The notes under the pieces: generated by a model
Database searches by the model: none
Told to the model about the DNA's origin: nothing
What the model saw: the letters and a program-made list of their open reading frames with translations, nothing else
Assembly: GCA_947038115.1 (NCBI GenBank)
Contig: CAMQVF010000007.1
Location: 1 to 49,602 of the forward strand
Direction of reading: 5' to 3'
DNA length: 49,602 bases
Source of the DNA: an uncultured Spirochaetia bacterium
GTDB lineage: Bacteria > Spirochaetota > Brachyspiria > Brachyspirales > Brachyspiraceae
In this document: positions 33,964 to 42,461 of the stretch, one piece after another
Numbering within the stretch: the stretch's first letter is position 1
Layout: the number at the start of each line of letters is the position of its first letter
Program-made: the position numbers and the translations under genes

Positions 33964-35007
33964 TTACTTATCATAACGACTACAAGTTATATCAGCAACA
34001 GTGTAATTCGCCTCAATTTCATCAGTTAATGCATGAAGAGACTTGTCTTCCTTTTTAGTTGTAGGACATACAATAATACATTTTCTGCAACCTTTACAAT
34101 GCTTATAATCTATACCTTTCATATACATCTGACCATCTTTAATAGCTTTTCTCTTCTCGCCTATTTGAAGGTCACCACCTCTATGTCTATCAAAAACTAT
34201 ACACATATCAGGGCATACAATTTCACACATAGCACAATCGATACAGTTTTCATTATGATAAACAGGAATATTACCAACACGAGTAACAGTTAAATCTTTA
34301 ACTACACTGTTTCCAGCAGCAGAAATATAACCACCAACCGGTTGATTTTTTTTGCCGTATACTGGATTTGGTTTTTTGAAAGGAATATAAGGATACTTAG
34401 AGTCAGCAGCAAATACTTTGCTAGAACACTCATCATAACCACGTCTAAAAGCTCTGACATTAGATTCAATAACGTCTGGCTTACTTCTAAACTGTTCTTC
34501 GATTTTTTTCTCAAAGAAAGTCTTATCTAAGAAATCTAAATGCTTAACCATCGCACCCATCATAACTGTGTTTGTAGCAGGAAGTTTTTCCTCACTAGCT
34601 ATTTTTATAGCATCAATACAAACAACTGTACCACCATGAAGGCAAGCAAAATCACGAGCCTCTTCAGGTGTCATGCTAGTATTAAAAATAACAACAGCGT
34701 CATCTTTAACACCCATCAAAGTCATTGGGTTCTTAAGCAAGTTCATATGGAACACTGCAAGAACATGAGGTTCTTCAATAATCGAGTTCACCTTGACTTG
34801 AGTACCTGAATCACATAGTCGTACAAAAGCCTTAACTGGTGAGCCTTTCTTTTCAGAACCATAGCTTGAGAAAGCGGCTCCATTATAGCCTTGATATAAA
34901 ACGCCAATATCAGCCAGCATTTTACCCGCACTATTAGCGCCCATCCCTCCTATACTTTCAAGACGAATCTCAAAAAAGCCTAAATCATTCACTTTTGGGA
35001 GTTTCAC
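33964..35007 (-). CDS. 2-oxoacid:ferredoxin oxidoreductase, fused gamma and ferredoxin (delta) subunits
   Basis: Residues about 10-190 are the gamma subunit (GGMGANSAGKMLADIGV, then YGSEKKGSPVKAF). After a linker, residues about 250-330 hold two 4Fe-4S sites: CIDCAMCEIVCP and CKGCRKCIIVCP. It passes electrons from the fused catalytic protein to free ferredoxin. The start is GTG at 35007 with AAGGAGA six bases before it. It is the first gene of a two-gene operon; the promoter is at 35073-35100. The two genes together hold all four classical subunits in two polypeptides. Confidence 0.93.
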   Translation of the reverse strand: MKLPKVNDLGFFEIRLESIGGMGANSAGKMLADIGVLYQGYNGAAFSSYGSEKKGSPVKAFVRLCDSGTQVKVNSIIEEPHVLAVFHMNLLKNPMTLMGVKDDAVVIFNTSMTPEEARDFACLHGGTVVCIDAIKIASEEKLPATNTVMMGAMVKHLDFLDKTFFEKKIEEQFRSKPDVIESNVRAFRRGYDECSSKVFAADSKYPYIPFKKPNPVYGKKNQPVGGYISAAGNSVVKDLTVTRVGNIPVYHNENCIDCAMCEIVCPDMCIVFDRHRGGDLQIGEKRKAIKDGQMYMKGIDYKHCKGCRKCIIVCPTTKKEDKSLHALTDEIEANYTVADITCSRYDK

Positions 35008-35037
35008 AATTATCTCCTTCTATAATAAAAATTAGCT

Positions 35038-35065
35038 AAGGTGTAAAAGAAAACTTAAACACCTT
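35038..35065 (-). promoter_or_regulatory. Stem-loop at the 5' end of the oxidoreductase mRNA
   Basis: AAGGTGT (35038-35044) pairs exactly with ACACCTT (35059-35065); the 14-base loop is U-rich on the minus strand. It begins within a base or two of the predicted transcription start, so it may shield the 5' end. Confidence 0.5.
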
Positions 35066-35072
35066 GTCGCAA

Positions 35073-35100
35073 AGTATACTAGAATACATAAAAAATTCAA
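35073..35100 (-). promoter_or_regulatory. Promoter of the oxidoreductase operon
   Basis: On the minus strand, TTGAAT (35095-35100) and TATACT (35073-35078) are 16 bases apart. Confidence 0.6.
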
Positions 35101-35127
35101 GGTATTTTAAATATTAAATAAAAAATA

Positions 35128-37272
35128 TTAGAATCTTTTTCTATCTCTATTTCCATCATTTCTAGGTTTATTAAAAGCAGGTTTCTCGACATATCCTTCA
35201 GGTTTTTCTAAAAGTGCTTTTCTACTAAGTCCATATTTTCCGCCACCAGCACTTATAACCTTAACTCGAACCTTATCACCAATATTTAATACTTCTTCTA
35301 CATTGTTAACTCTGCTATATTCAAGTTCAGATATATGACAAAGCCCTTCAATTCCAGGAAGTACTTCTATAAATGCACCAAATTCTTTAATATCTTTTAC
35401 AAGCCCCTCATATATTTCGTCTAATTCAGGTTCTTTTGTAAATGCATTAATACGCTCAATAGTCGCTAACATAGCATCATTATCTGGAGCGAAAACTTTA
35501 ACAATTCCATTATCACTTATTTCAACATCACTACCAGTTTCTTCGATAATAGATTTTATATTTTTTCCACCAGGGCCTATTAATATTCTTATTTTATCAG
35601 GATTAACTTGAATACTCTTAAACTTAGGAGCATCATCAGATAAATCACTTGCATTAATAATAGTTGCATCCATTGTGTCAAGAATATGTAGTCTTGCTTT
35701 TTTAGCTTGTTCTAAAGCCTCTTTCAATATATCAACACGAATGCCAGTAAGTTTTACATCCAACTGAAATGCTGTTATTCCATTACGAGTACCAGCAACT
35801 TTAAAGTCCATATCGCCTAAATGATCTTCAACACCTTGAATATCAGTAAGAACTTTATAACCTTCTTTATATGTAGCAAGCCCCATAGCAATACCAGCAA
35901 CAGATGCTTTAATTGGCACACCTGCTGAAAGAAGTGAAAGTGTAGAAGCACAAATTGTAGCCATCGATGATGAACCATTGCTTTCTAAAATCTCAGCTAC
36001 TACTCTTATTGTATAAGGAAAATCTGCTCTGCAAGGAAGTACAGCATTAAACGAACGCTCAGCCAAGTTACCATGACCAATCTCACGGCGACCAGGAGCA
36101 CCATATCTACCAACTTCACCAACAGAATATGGAGGAAAATTATAATGAAGCATAAATGTTTTATTGCCACGTCCGTAAATATCATCCATAATTTGTGCAT
36201 CTCGCTCACTACCAAGTGTAATTACAGATAGACATTGAGTTTGTCCACGAGTAAAAAGCCCAGATCCATGAACACGAGGAAGAATATTAATTCTTGCATC
36301 AAGTTTTCTAACTTCATCTAAAGATCTTCCATCAGGACGAATACCTTGAATAACTATTGCTTCACGAACAACTTCTTCTTCAACAAGATGACAAATCGAA
36401 TACATTTGAGAAACAAGTGACTCGTCTATTTTATCAGTAAAATATTCTGTAATCTCTTTATATGCCTGCTCCATATTATCATTTCTTTTTGTCTTATCAG
36501 CATTTTGATTAGCAGCAGATATTTTATCTTTTCCGTATTCAGTTACCTTAGCAACTAAATCTTTATCAAGTTCATATACAGGCATTTCTAATTTGTCAGA
36601 CCCGCAAAGTTTTACTAATTCATCTTGCATATCGATATACTTTTGCATTTCTTTATGTGCCAAATCAATAGCACCAATAAATATATCTTCTGCAACCTCT
36701 TTTCCTTCACCTTCAATCATGAGTATCGAATCACGAGTACCCGCAACAATAATATCAAGAACGCTAGTTTCAAGTTCAGAGTTTTTAGGATTAATTAAAT
36801 ACTCACCGTCTTTATATCCAATTCTTACAGCAGCAACAGGGCCTGCAAATGGAATCCATGAAATACAAAGAGCAGCAGAAGAAGCAATTAAAGCTAAAGC
36901 ATCAGTTGGAATATCACTATCTACAGATAAAACTGTAGGCACAACTTGAACCTCATTTCTAAAGCCTTCTGGAAACAATGGACGAATAGGCCTATCGATA
37001 ATTCTTGAAATTAAAACTTCTTTATCTTTAGGCTTAGCCTCTCTTTTTAAGAAACCACCAGGTATTTTACCACCTGCATAATATTTCTCATTATAGTTTA
37101 CAGTCAAAGGGAAAAAACCAGCTTCCATTTTAGGCTCTTTTGAAGCAACAACTGTAGCTAGTATAGTAGTATTTTTCAAACGTAGTGTAACAGAACCATG
37201 TGCTTGCTTTGCAAGTAATCCAGTTTCTAAAATCAATTCTTCACCACAAAATGTAGTTTTCACTGTTATCAT
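35128..37272 (-). CDS. pnp: Polynucleotide phosphorylase
   Basis: PNPase degrades RNA from the 3' end with phosphate and can add tails. The 714 residues include two RNase PH domains: the first from the N-terminus, and the second with LPRVHGSGLFTRGQTQCLSV and GDMDFKVAGTRNGITAFQLD, which holds the catalytic Asp pair. A KH domain (GPGGKNIKSII) and an S1 domain (YEGLVKDIKEFGAFIEVLPG) follow. AAGGAG precedes the ATG. It follows rpsO on the same strand, the order also seen in E. coli. Confidence 0.98.
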   Translation of the reverse strand: MITVKTTFCGEELILETGLLAKQAHGSVTLRLKNTTILATVVASKEPKMEAGFFPLTVNYNEKYYAGGKIPGGFLKREAKPKDKEVLISRIIDRPIRPLFPEGFRNEVQVVPTVLSVDSDIPTDALALIASSAALCISWIPFAGPVAAVRIGYKDGEYLINPKNSELETSVLDIIVAGTRDSILMIEGEGKEVAEDIFIGAIDLAHKEMQKYIDMQDELVKLCGSDKLEMPVYELDKDLVAKVTEYGKDKISAANQNADKTKRNDNMEQAYKEITEYFTDKIDESLVSQMYSICHLVEEEVVREAIVIQGIRPDGRSLDEVRKLDARINILPRVHGSGLFTRGQTQCLSVITLGSERDAQIMDDIYGRGNKTFMLHYNFPPYSVGEVGRYGAPGRREIGHGNLAERSFNAVLPCRADFPYTIRVVAEILESNGSSSMATICASTLSLLSAGVPIKASVAGIAMGLATYKEGYKVLTDIQGVEDHLGDMDFKVAGTRNGITAFQLDVKLTGIRVDILKEALEQAKKARLHILDTMDATIINASDLSDDAPKFKSIQVNPDKIRILIGPGGKNIKSIIEETGSDVEISDNGIVKVFAPDNDAMLATIERINAFTKEPELDEIYEGLVKDIKEFGAFIEVLPGIEGLCHISELEYSRVNNVEEVLNIGDKVRVKVISAGGGKYGLSRKALLEKPEGYVEKPAFNKPRNDGNRDRKRF

Positions 37273-37344
37273 ATCAGCTCCTTAATTCAAATCCATATTG
37301 CAAATGCAAAACATGTAAAGTCCCATGCTATTTTTGTTATCTTA

Positions 37345-37614
37345 CTACTTTCTAAGATTGAGGCTTTGAATCAATGACTTATAAGACTCTAAATTAGTAT
37401 TTTTTAAATAACTTAAAAGCTTACGTCTTGTCGCAACCATTCTTAACAATCCTCTTCTTGAATGATTATCTTTAGTGTGCGTTCTAAAATGCCCAGTAAG
37501 ATAACTTATGCGATTTGTAAGTAAAGCTATTTGAACTTCAGTTGATCCTGTATCTTTTTCATTCCTACCGAAAGTTTTAACTATTTTTGATTTGTCCTCT
37601 GCATTAATAGACAT
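37345..37614 (-). CDS. rpsO: 30S ribosomal protein S15
   Basis: S15 binds 16S rRNA and is a primary assembly protein of the small-subunit platform. The 89 residues match the normal length, with [19 protein letters not shown], the [15 protein letters not shown] loop and the R-R-K-LLSYLK helix. AAGGAGA lies about 7 bases before the ATG. The first 34 bases overlap the end of ribF. Confidence 0.98.
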   Translation of the reverse strand: MSINAEDKSKIVKTFGRNEKDTGSTEVQIALLTNRISYLTGHFRTHTKDNHSRRGLLRMVATRRKLLSYLKNTNLESYKSLIQSLNLRK

Positions 37615-38534
37615 ACTTTTCTCCTTTTGAAAAATTTTATAGTATTTAATTCATCTTTTTTTATTATTGTTTTAAGATGTTCTATCGACTCTATTTTAAT
37701 ATTTTCTCTTTTATATTTTAAAAGAAAAACCTCAATCTCCTTCCCATATAAATCATCATCAAAATTAAGGATATGAGCCTCAAGCCTTAAACCCTTGTTT
37801 ATATTACTTGATCCCACAAAAACTAATGCTTCAAACTCGTTGGAAGGAGTGTAATTTGAATCAAAGTTTTTTATTTTCACTAACCCATAATAAACGCCTT
37901 CTTTAGGCATTAACATATACTCTGGCATATAAAGATTAGCAGTCGGATATCCAATTGTCCTACCTATTTGTTTTCCAGTCTCTACAATACCTGAAATACT
38001 GTATAACCTCGAAAGCATTTTAGATACGGTTTTCATATCACCATTAGCTAGATAATTCTTTATACTAGTTGTGGATATTTTGTCGCCATTATATCTACTA
38101 AAACCCATTATTTTACATTTAATATCATGAGTCTTAGAGTAGTCTATAATAGTATTTATATCCCCTTCTCTATTTCTACCAAATTTAAAATCTTCACCAA
38201 CTACAATATAACTCATATTATAGTATTTTACAAGGCAAGATAAAAAACTGTCTGAATCCATTTTATAGAATTTTTCTGAAAAGTCAATAACTATTACATA
38301 GTTTATTCCAAGAGATTTAATATATTCGATATTTGACTCTTCACTATATAATTTAGTCACATTTTGAGAACATATAATAGCAATAGATATTAAGTTATTT
38401 CTTTTAGCTTCTTTAGCCACATAACTTAAAAGTTTTTGATGCCCTTTATGTATGCCATCAAATTTACCCACTGTTAATATACTATTTTTTTTAATATCAA
38501 GATTAGAGAATTCTCTTATTACAAAACTATTCAT
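37581..38534 (-). CDS. ribF: Bifunctional riboflavin kinase / FMN adenylyltransferase
   Basis: RibF turns riboflavin into FMN and then FAD. The N-terminal half has the nucleotidyltransferase signature ([15 protein letters not shown]) and [14 protein letters not shown]. The C-terminal half is the kinase: [25 protein letters not shown], with the PTAN phosphate loop, and the [16 protein letters not shown] segment. The length of 317 residues is normal. The 3' end overlaps rpsO by 34 bases, so translation of the two may be coupled. Confidence 0.95.
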   Translation of the reverse strand: MNSFVIREFSNLDIKKNSILTVGKFDGIHKGHQKLLSYVAKEAKRNNLISIAIICSQNVTKLYSEESNIEYIKSLGINYVIVIDFSEKFYKMDSDSFLSCLVKYYNMSYIVVGEDFKFGRNREGDINTIIDYSKTHDIKCKIMGFSRYNGDKISTTSIKNYLANGDMKTVSKMLSRLYSISGIVETGKQIGRTIGYPTANLYMPEYMLMPKEGVYYGLVKIKNFDSNYTPSNEFEALVFVGSSNINKGLRLEAHILNFDDDLYGKEIEVFLLKYKRENIKIESIEHLKTIIKKDELNTIKFFKRRKVCLLMQRTNQK

Positions 38535-38555
38535 AAATTGTTTAAACCGCTAATA

Positions 38556-39581
38556 TTACCTATGATAAAATTCAGAAAATCTAAATATTCTATTAATTAT
38601 TAAAGCAAGAATATTTATCAAAAAAATCACCAATATAATAATAAAAGAAACAATAATTATATTAGAATCAACTATCAACTGTGCATTAATATTAAATAAT
38701 TTAATGCATAAACTAATACCTATTTTAATAAAAATATACAAAATAATAGTGGTTAGTAAATTATGATAAAGATGCACGGGAGAAGATAATGACATCGATA
38801 AAAAATAACAACTGACCAAAAATAAAAATAAAAGTATTAAAATCAAACCAAGCCCCATAAAACCTAATGACGAAAAAGAAAACAAATATAGAAGAGAATT
38901 AAGTATCGATAAAGACTTAAGACTAAAAATATACTCTGTCACAATATTCTTCATATTTTTATCATCAGACATTACAAGCTCTATAGAATTTTGATCTTTT
39001 GAAGTATCACCAGAATAATTTACAGAATCAAAATCACTTAGTATAATAACATCATTATCTATAACCCCAGTTTGAGACAAATACATATTATACTCATCTT
39101 TATTATCTGAAACTATAACTCCTGAATAAGTATTTTTAGTAATTTTATCCCCAGCATAAATAGAATACCCAGCGTAATCGTTAATTTTATTAGGCTCAAT
39201 GTAAAATGGCAAATTTGTTTGTGTTAAAACATTTGAATCGATAACTAAGCTATCTTTAAATGCATCCTCTGTCGAAATAATATAAGCAGGATATGCAAGC
39301 ATTAAAACGGAAAATAAAAATATTGCGATAATAGATATAACTTTACTTTTTGAACTATTCATTGCACCAAAAAACAAAACAGTCATAGTCGATGCAATTA
39401 ATATAGCAGGATAAAAATAACTTGTTACTAAAGGTAAAAAATCATTTATCAATAAATTTCTATCGCCTGATGTTAAATAATCAATTGGACGTAAAAATAG
39501 AAATATATAGAATAAAAATATAATTACCAAAAATATTAAAAAGTAAAATAATAGATTTATAATGTTCTTAACTAAACTCAT
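38556..39581 (-). CDS. Membrane protein with three helices, a soluble domain and three more helices
   Basis: Hydrophobic segments lie at about residues 8-32, 52-70 and 82-100. A soluble, beta-like, Asp/Ser/Asn-rich domain covers about 105-215. Then come three more helices, at about 228-258, 270-296 and 300-328. This 3-domain-3 layout is that of LptF/LptG, the LPS-export permeases, but the soluble part is short and no family signature was recognised. LptC and LptA-like genes elsewhere in the window make the idea reasonable. It lies between a STAS gene and ribF and shares their promoter. Confidence 0.6.
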   Translation of the reverse strand: MSLVKNIINLLFYFLIFLVIIFLFYIFLFLRPIDYLTSGDRNLLINDFLPLVTSYFYPAILIASTMTVLFFGAMNSSKSKVISIIAIFLFSVLMLAYPAYIISTEDAFKDSLVIDSNVLTQTNLPFYIEPNKINDYAGYSIYAGDKITKNTYSGVIVSDNKDEYNMYLSQTGVIDNDVIILSDFDSVNYSGDTSKDQNSIELVMSDDKNMKNIVTEYIFSLKSLSILNSLLYLFSFSSLGFMGLGLILILLFLFLVSCYFLSMSLSSPVHLYHNLLTTIILYIFIKIGISLCIKLFNINAQLIVDSNIIIVSFIIILVIFLINILALIINRIFRFSEFYHR

Positions 39582-39631
39582 ATTTAAATATTATATCTGA
39601 AAAAGTGAAAATGTAAATAGACTTTTTTATA

Positions 39632-39997
39632 TTAAAATATACATTTCGATATATTTAATATATCTTCTAAGTTGTTTATATTAGGCAGGCTTTCTTCTAA
39701 ACCCAAAAGCATGTATTCATTTTTTACAAATCCATTTACTTTTGAAATAAATAAGTCGCCACTCAATTGCTTAAGTTCATTATTTTTCTCAACCAGAAAA
39801 AACCAAACTACACTTTCCACATAATGAGTATCTGAAAAGTCTAATATAATAGTTATTTTTTTTTGACTTATAAATTCACTTATTATTGAAGAAATTGATG
39901 GAATATTACATATGCAAATCGAGCCTTTTATGCTCAAACTTGCAATGCTTGACTCGCTATTTGTCGGGGTATAATCGTTTATAATTGTACTCATCAT
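39632..39997 (-). CDS. STAS-domain protein
   Basis: The 121-residue protein reads as one STAS domain: SLSIKGSICICNI, ISEFISQKKITIILDFSDTHYVESVVWFF, then GDLFISKVNGFVKNEYMLLGLEESL. The phosphorylation-site loop is VESVVW instead of DSSG. The serine at the position phosphorylated in SpoIIAA is kept, but the following Ser-Gly is Val-Val. It could bind an HATPase kinase such as the 42462 product or act as a fixed-state partner. ATG codons at 39997 and 39994 are both possible starts. It heads the ribF/rpsO/pnp transcript. Confidence 0.7.
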   Translation of the reverse strand: MMSTIINDYTPTNSESSIASLSIKGSICICNIPSISSIISEFISQKKITIILDFSDTHYVESVVWFFLVEKNNELKQLSGDLFISKVNGFVKNEYMLLGLEESLPNINNLEDILNISKCIF

Positions 39998-40003
39998 AAA
40001 GTG

Positions 40004-40031
40004 ATTATACTATGAAAGTATTTATTGTCAA
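40004..40031 (-). promoter_or_regulatory. Consensus promoter reaching the STAS start codon (leaderless)
   Basis: On the minus strand, TTGACA (40026-40031) and TATAAT (40004-40009), both perfect, are 16 bases apart. Six bases separate the -10 box from the ATG, so the mRNA for STAS-membrane-ribF-rpsO-pnp would begin at the start codon. Confidence 0.75.
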
Positions 40032-40086
40032 TATATAATACATTTCGCCACATTATGATGCCCCATTTCTTAGAAAAATAAAAAAC

Positions 40087-40115
40087 TTGAAAAAATAAAT
40101 AAAATAAAATAGAAT
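40087..40115 (+). promoter_or_regulatory. Promoter of efp
   Basis: TTGAAA at 40087-40092 and TAGAAT at 40110-40115 have a 17-base spacer, 45 bases before the ATG. AGAGG lies 8 bases before the ATG. Confidence 0.55.
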
Positions 40116-40159
40116 GAACATGCTAAAAATATTTTATTAATTAATAGAGGTTTATTTAT

Positions 40160-40723
40160 ATGTTAGACGTAAATGATTTAAGAAAAGGCGATGCAATCGT
40201 AATTGACGGCGAGACTTATTTGGTTTTAGATGCAAGTTTCCATAGAGCTCAACAGAGAAAAGCTAATGTCAGAACAAAACTGAAAAACATGAAAAAAGGT
40301 AATGTTATCGAAAAAAGTTTTTCATCGACAGAAAGTGTTCATGAAGCTGACATCTCTTATAAAAAAGCAAAATATAGTTATCATGATGGCGACAATTATA
40401 TTTTTATGATAGTAGATAATTATGAGCAAGTATCAATTGATGAAAATTTGCTTGGTAATGATAAATTTTATATTCTCGATAATTGTGATGTTGACCTTCA
40501 ATATATCAATGATGAAATTAGTGCTGTAAGGTTTCCAATTCATATAGTTTTAGAAGTTACATATACAGAGCCTGGTTTTAAAGGCGACACTAGTGGCAAT
40601 CCACTTAAAGCAGCCGATATGGAAACTGGACTTAAAGTTGATGTTCCATTGTTTATCAATATAGGTGATAAAATTAAAGTGGATACTCGTGACAATAGTT
40701 ATGTTGAGCGTGCTAGTAAGTAA
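40160..40723 (+). CDS. efp: Elongation factor P with unusual tip loop
   Basis: EF-P enters the ribosomal E-site and rescues stalling at proline runs. The 187 residues show the three-domain EF-P plan, including NVRTKLKNMKKGNVIEKSF, the middle strand region, and GDTSGNPLKAADMETGLKVDVPLF, ending in YVERASK. The tip loop, normally KPGKG or KPGRG, is HRAQQRKA at residues 28-35. Aligned to E. coli, the modified Lys34 position is Gln32. The loop length is unchanged. The next gene starts on the following base. Confidence 0.95.
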   Translation: MLDVNDLRKGDAIVIDGETYLVLDASFHRAQQRKANVRTKLKNMKKGNVIEKSFSSTESVHEADISYKKAKYSYHDGDNYIFMIVDNYEQVSIDENLLGNDKFYILDNCDVDLQYINDEISAVRFPIHIVLEVTYTEPGFKGDTSGNPLKAADMETGLKVDVPLFINIGDKIKVDTRDNSYVERASK

Positions 40724-41320
40724 ATGCTATATGTTATTTTAGTATTTACTATAATAATTTTTATAAATTTATTTTTTTTATCGTTCAATATATCTCTAAT
40801 AGTTTTACCTTGTTTGGTATTAGCTAATGTAATTATTTCGAAATCACTAATTAAAACGCTAAAACGTGCGGTATATATTATGCCATACTTTTTAGCAGTT
40901 TTAATACTTCAAGGCATCACTTTGCGTGGTGAATATTATAATATATTTGGTATTCTCTTAGACAAAACAGGTGTCGACTTCAGTATTTATTACTTTCTTA
41001 AAATATTAAATATTCTTTATTTTTTAAGTTTTTCTTTTTTTATTATAAAAAAATTAAGATTGCCCCATAATTCGATTTTCAATGAATTTTTAAGAATAGT
41101 AATTTTTATGAAAATAGTAAGAAAATCATTTCAAAATGAATTTAAAAAAATAAAATCGAAAGAAGCTAACTTCAAAGAAAAATTTAATTTAATTTCAAAA
41201 CTTATTTATAATGTGTATAATTCGTCTTTTATATATTACCCATACGAAGAATATATATTAAAATATCGCTATCTTGAATCTATTATCAAAACGAACTCTC
41301 GCTTTTTCACATCTCTATAA
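40724..41320 (+). CDS. Membrane protein downstream of efp
   Basis: The 198-residue protein has about four hydrophobic segments in its first 110 residues (roughly 2-22, 24-42, 50-68, 88-108), followed by a basic cytoplasmic part with KKIKSKEANFKEKF. A link to EcfT-type transporter subunits is conceivable from the outline but unproven; I do not recognise a family. Its ATG follows the efp stop codon without a gap, so it is coupled to efp. Its last 52 bases overlap the convergent rsmI. Confidence 0.7.
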   Translation: MLYVILVFTIIIFINLFFLSFNISLIVLPCLVLANVIISKSLIKTLKRAVYIMPYFLAVLILQGITLRGEYYNIFGILLDKTGVDFSIYYFLKILNILYFLSFSFFIIKKLRLPHNSIFNEFLRIVIFMKIVRKSFQNEFKKIKSKEANFKEKFNLISKLIYNVYNSSFIYYPYEEYILKYRYLESIIKTNSRFFTSL

Positions 41321-41937
41321 TTTTTCTCAATATTCGACAACACCTCAACACATGTCTCTTCATCATCAGTACTTATATCCAAAGCTAAAATAGCATTTCT
41401 ATCTTTACCAAATATTTTGACTGCAGCTTGTAAAACATTTGTAAGCCTATAAGGAGTATCAAGTATAATTATTGGAATATTGAATTTTTTTAATTTAAAT
41501 AATTTATCTTCCCTTTCTTTACTACTACGTGGCAAAAGCCCAGCATAATAAAACTCACGCATAGAAAAAGGAGTGAGCATTATTGCCGATGTTATAGAAC
41601 TAGCACCGGGGATTGTCTTTACTTTAATTTTACTAGAATAACAACTTTCTATTAATGCCCTACCCGGGTCTTCTAAAAGAGCTGTTCCACAATCACTCAC
41701 TAATACAACACTATTAGCATCTTTTATTTTTTTTATTATTTCAGGAAGTTCATTTTCTTTTGTATGCTCATTCAATTCAAACATTTCTTTTTTTACTTCA
41801 AAATACTTAAGCAACTTTGAGCCTTCTTTAAAACTCTCCACCAAAATAAAATCACTTTTTATAATTTCTTCTTTCAAGCGAAATGTATTATCCAATCTAT
41901 TTCCGATATCAATACCAGCGACATATAATATAGACAT
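41269..41937 (-). CDS. rsmI: 16S rRNA 2'-O-ribose methyltransferase RsmI-like
   Basis: RsmI methylates C1402 of 16S rRNA with S-adenosylmethionine. The tetrapyrrole-methylase fold shows ILYVAGIDIGNRLDN near the start, VLVSDCGTALLEDPG, VKTIPGASSITSAIML and FYYAGLLPRSSKEREDKLFKL, all in family order. The usual SDAGTP is SDCGTA. At 222 residues it is shorter than the usual 280, because the C-terminal extension is missing; this shorter form is common. Its ATG overlaps the rfaE2 stop codon by one base. Tail-to-tail overlap with the 40724 gene is 52 bases. Confidence 0.85.
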   Translation of the reverse strand: MSILYVAGIDIGNRLDNTFRLKEEIIKSDFILVESFKEGSKLLKYFEVKKEMFELNEHTKENELPEIIKKIKDANSVVLVSDCGTALLEDPGRALIESCYSSKIKVKTIPGASSITSAIMLTPFSMREFYYAGLLPRSSKEREDKLFKLKKFNIPIIILDTPYRLTNVLQAAVKIFGKDRNAILALDISTDDEETCVEVLSNIEKNYRDVKKREFVLIIDSR

Positions 41938-42428
41938 TAATTTTTATCCGAACCCTCAATTTTTTTTATTATATTAGTGCTCGAATATCCTTCAGATAAA
42001 GATAATATAACTATCTCTCCTCCAAGCGACTCGACACATTCTTTTTCAACTACTTTCTCTAAAACAACATCGCCACCTTTAGCGTAATAATGAGGCACTA
42101 TCATTTGTATAGTATTTATAGCAGTGGTTTCTTCAAAAGATGTAACATAGTCAACCGACTCTAAAAAAGATATCAAAAGCATTCTATCATTTATATTATT
42201 AATTGGACGGCTTTCACCCTTAAGCTTTTTTACAGAAGAATCACTATTTATGGCTACAATAAGAATATCACCCAACTCTCTAGCTTGCGATAAATATAGT
42301 GCATGCCCAATATGAAGTATATCGAAACATCCATTAGTAAATACTATTTTTTTACCCAACTGCTTTTCTTTTTCTATTACCGATTGTAAATCTTCTCTTG
42401 AAAATATTTTATTATATGCTTTTCTCAT
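41937..42428 (-). CDS. rfaE2: ADP-heptose synthase, adenylyltransferase domain (RfaE2/HldE C-terminal type)
   Basis: The 163-residue protein has the nucleotidyltransferase signature TNGCFDILHIGHALYL, followed by VAINSDSSVKKLKGESRPIN, YYAKGGDVVLEKVVEKE and the GYSSTNIIKKI end. This fits the stand-alone adenylyltransferase that activates heptose-1-phosphate for the LPS inner core. Glycerol-3-phosphate cytidylyltransferases are related but lack the KGGD and SSTNII segments. The kinase half (RfaE1) is not in the window. It lies 33 bases after the RsbW-like gene. Confidence 0.9.
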   Translation of the reverse strand: MRKAYNKIFSREDLQSVIEKEKQLGKKIVFTNGCFDILHIGHALYLSQARELGDILIVAINSDSSVKKLKGESRPINNINDRMLLISFLESVDYVTSFEETTAINTIQMIVPHYYAKGGDVVLEKVVEKECVESLGGEIVILSLSEGYSSTNIIKKIEGSDKN

Positions 42429-42461
42429 AATAGTATTCTAGAATTAACTATGCCTTAAATT

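Noticed and set aside
37273-37344. Possible regulatory hairpin between rpsO and pnp, as in E. coli
   Set aside because: Only a short TTGCA/TGCAA palindrome was found; no long stem for RNase III processing was seen.
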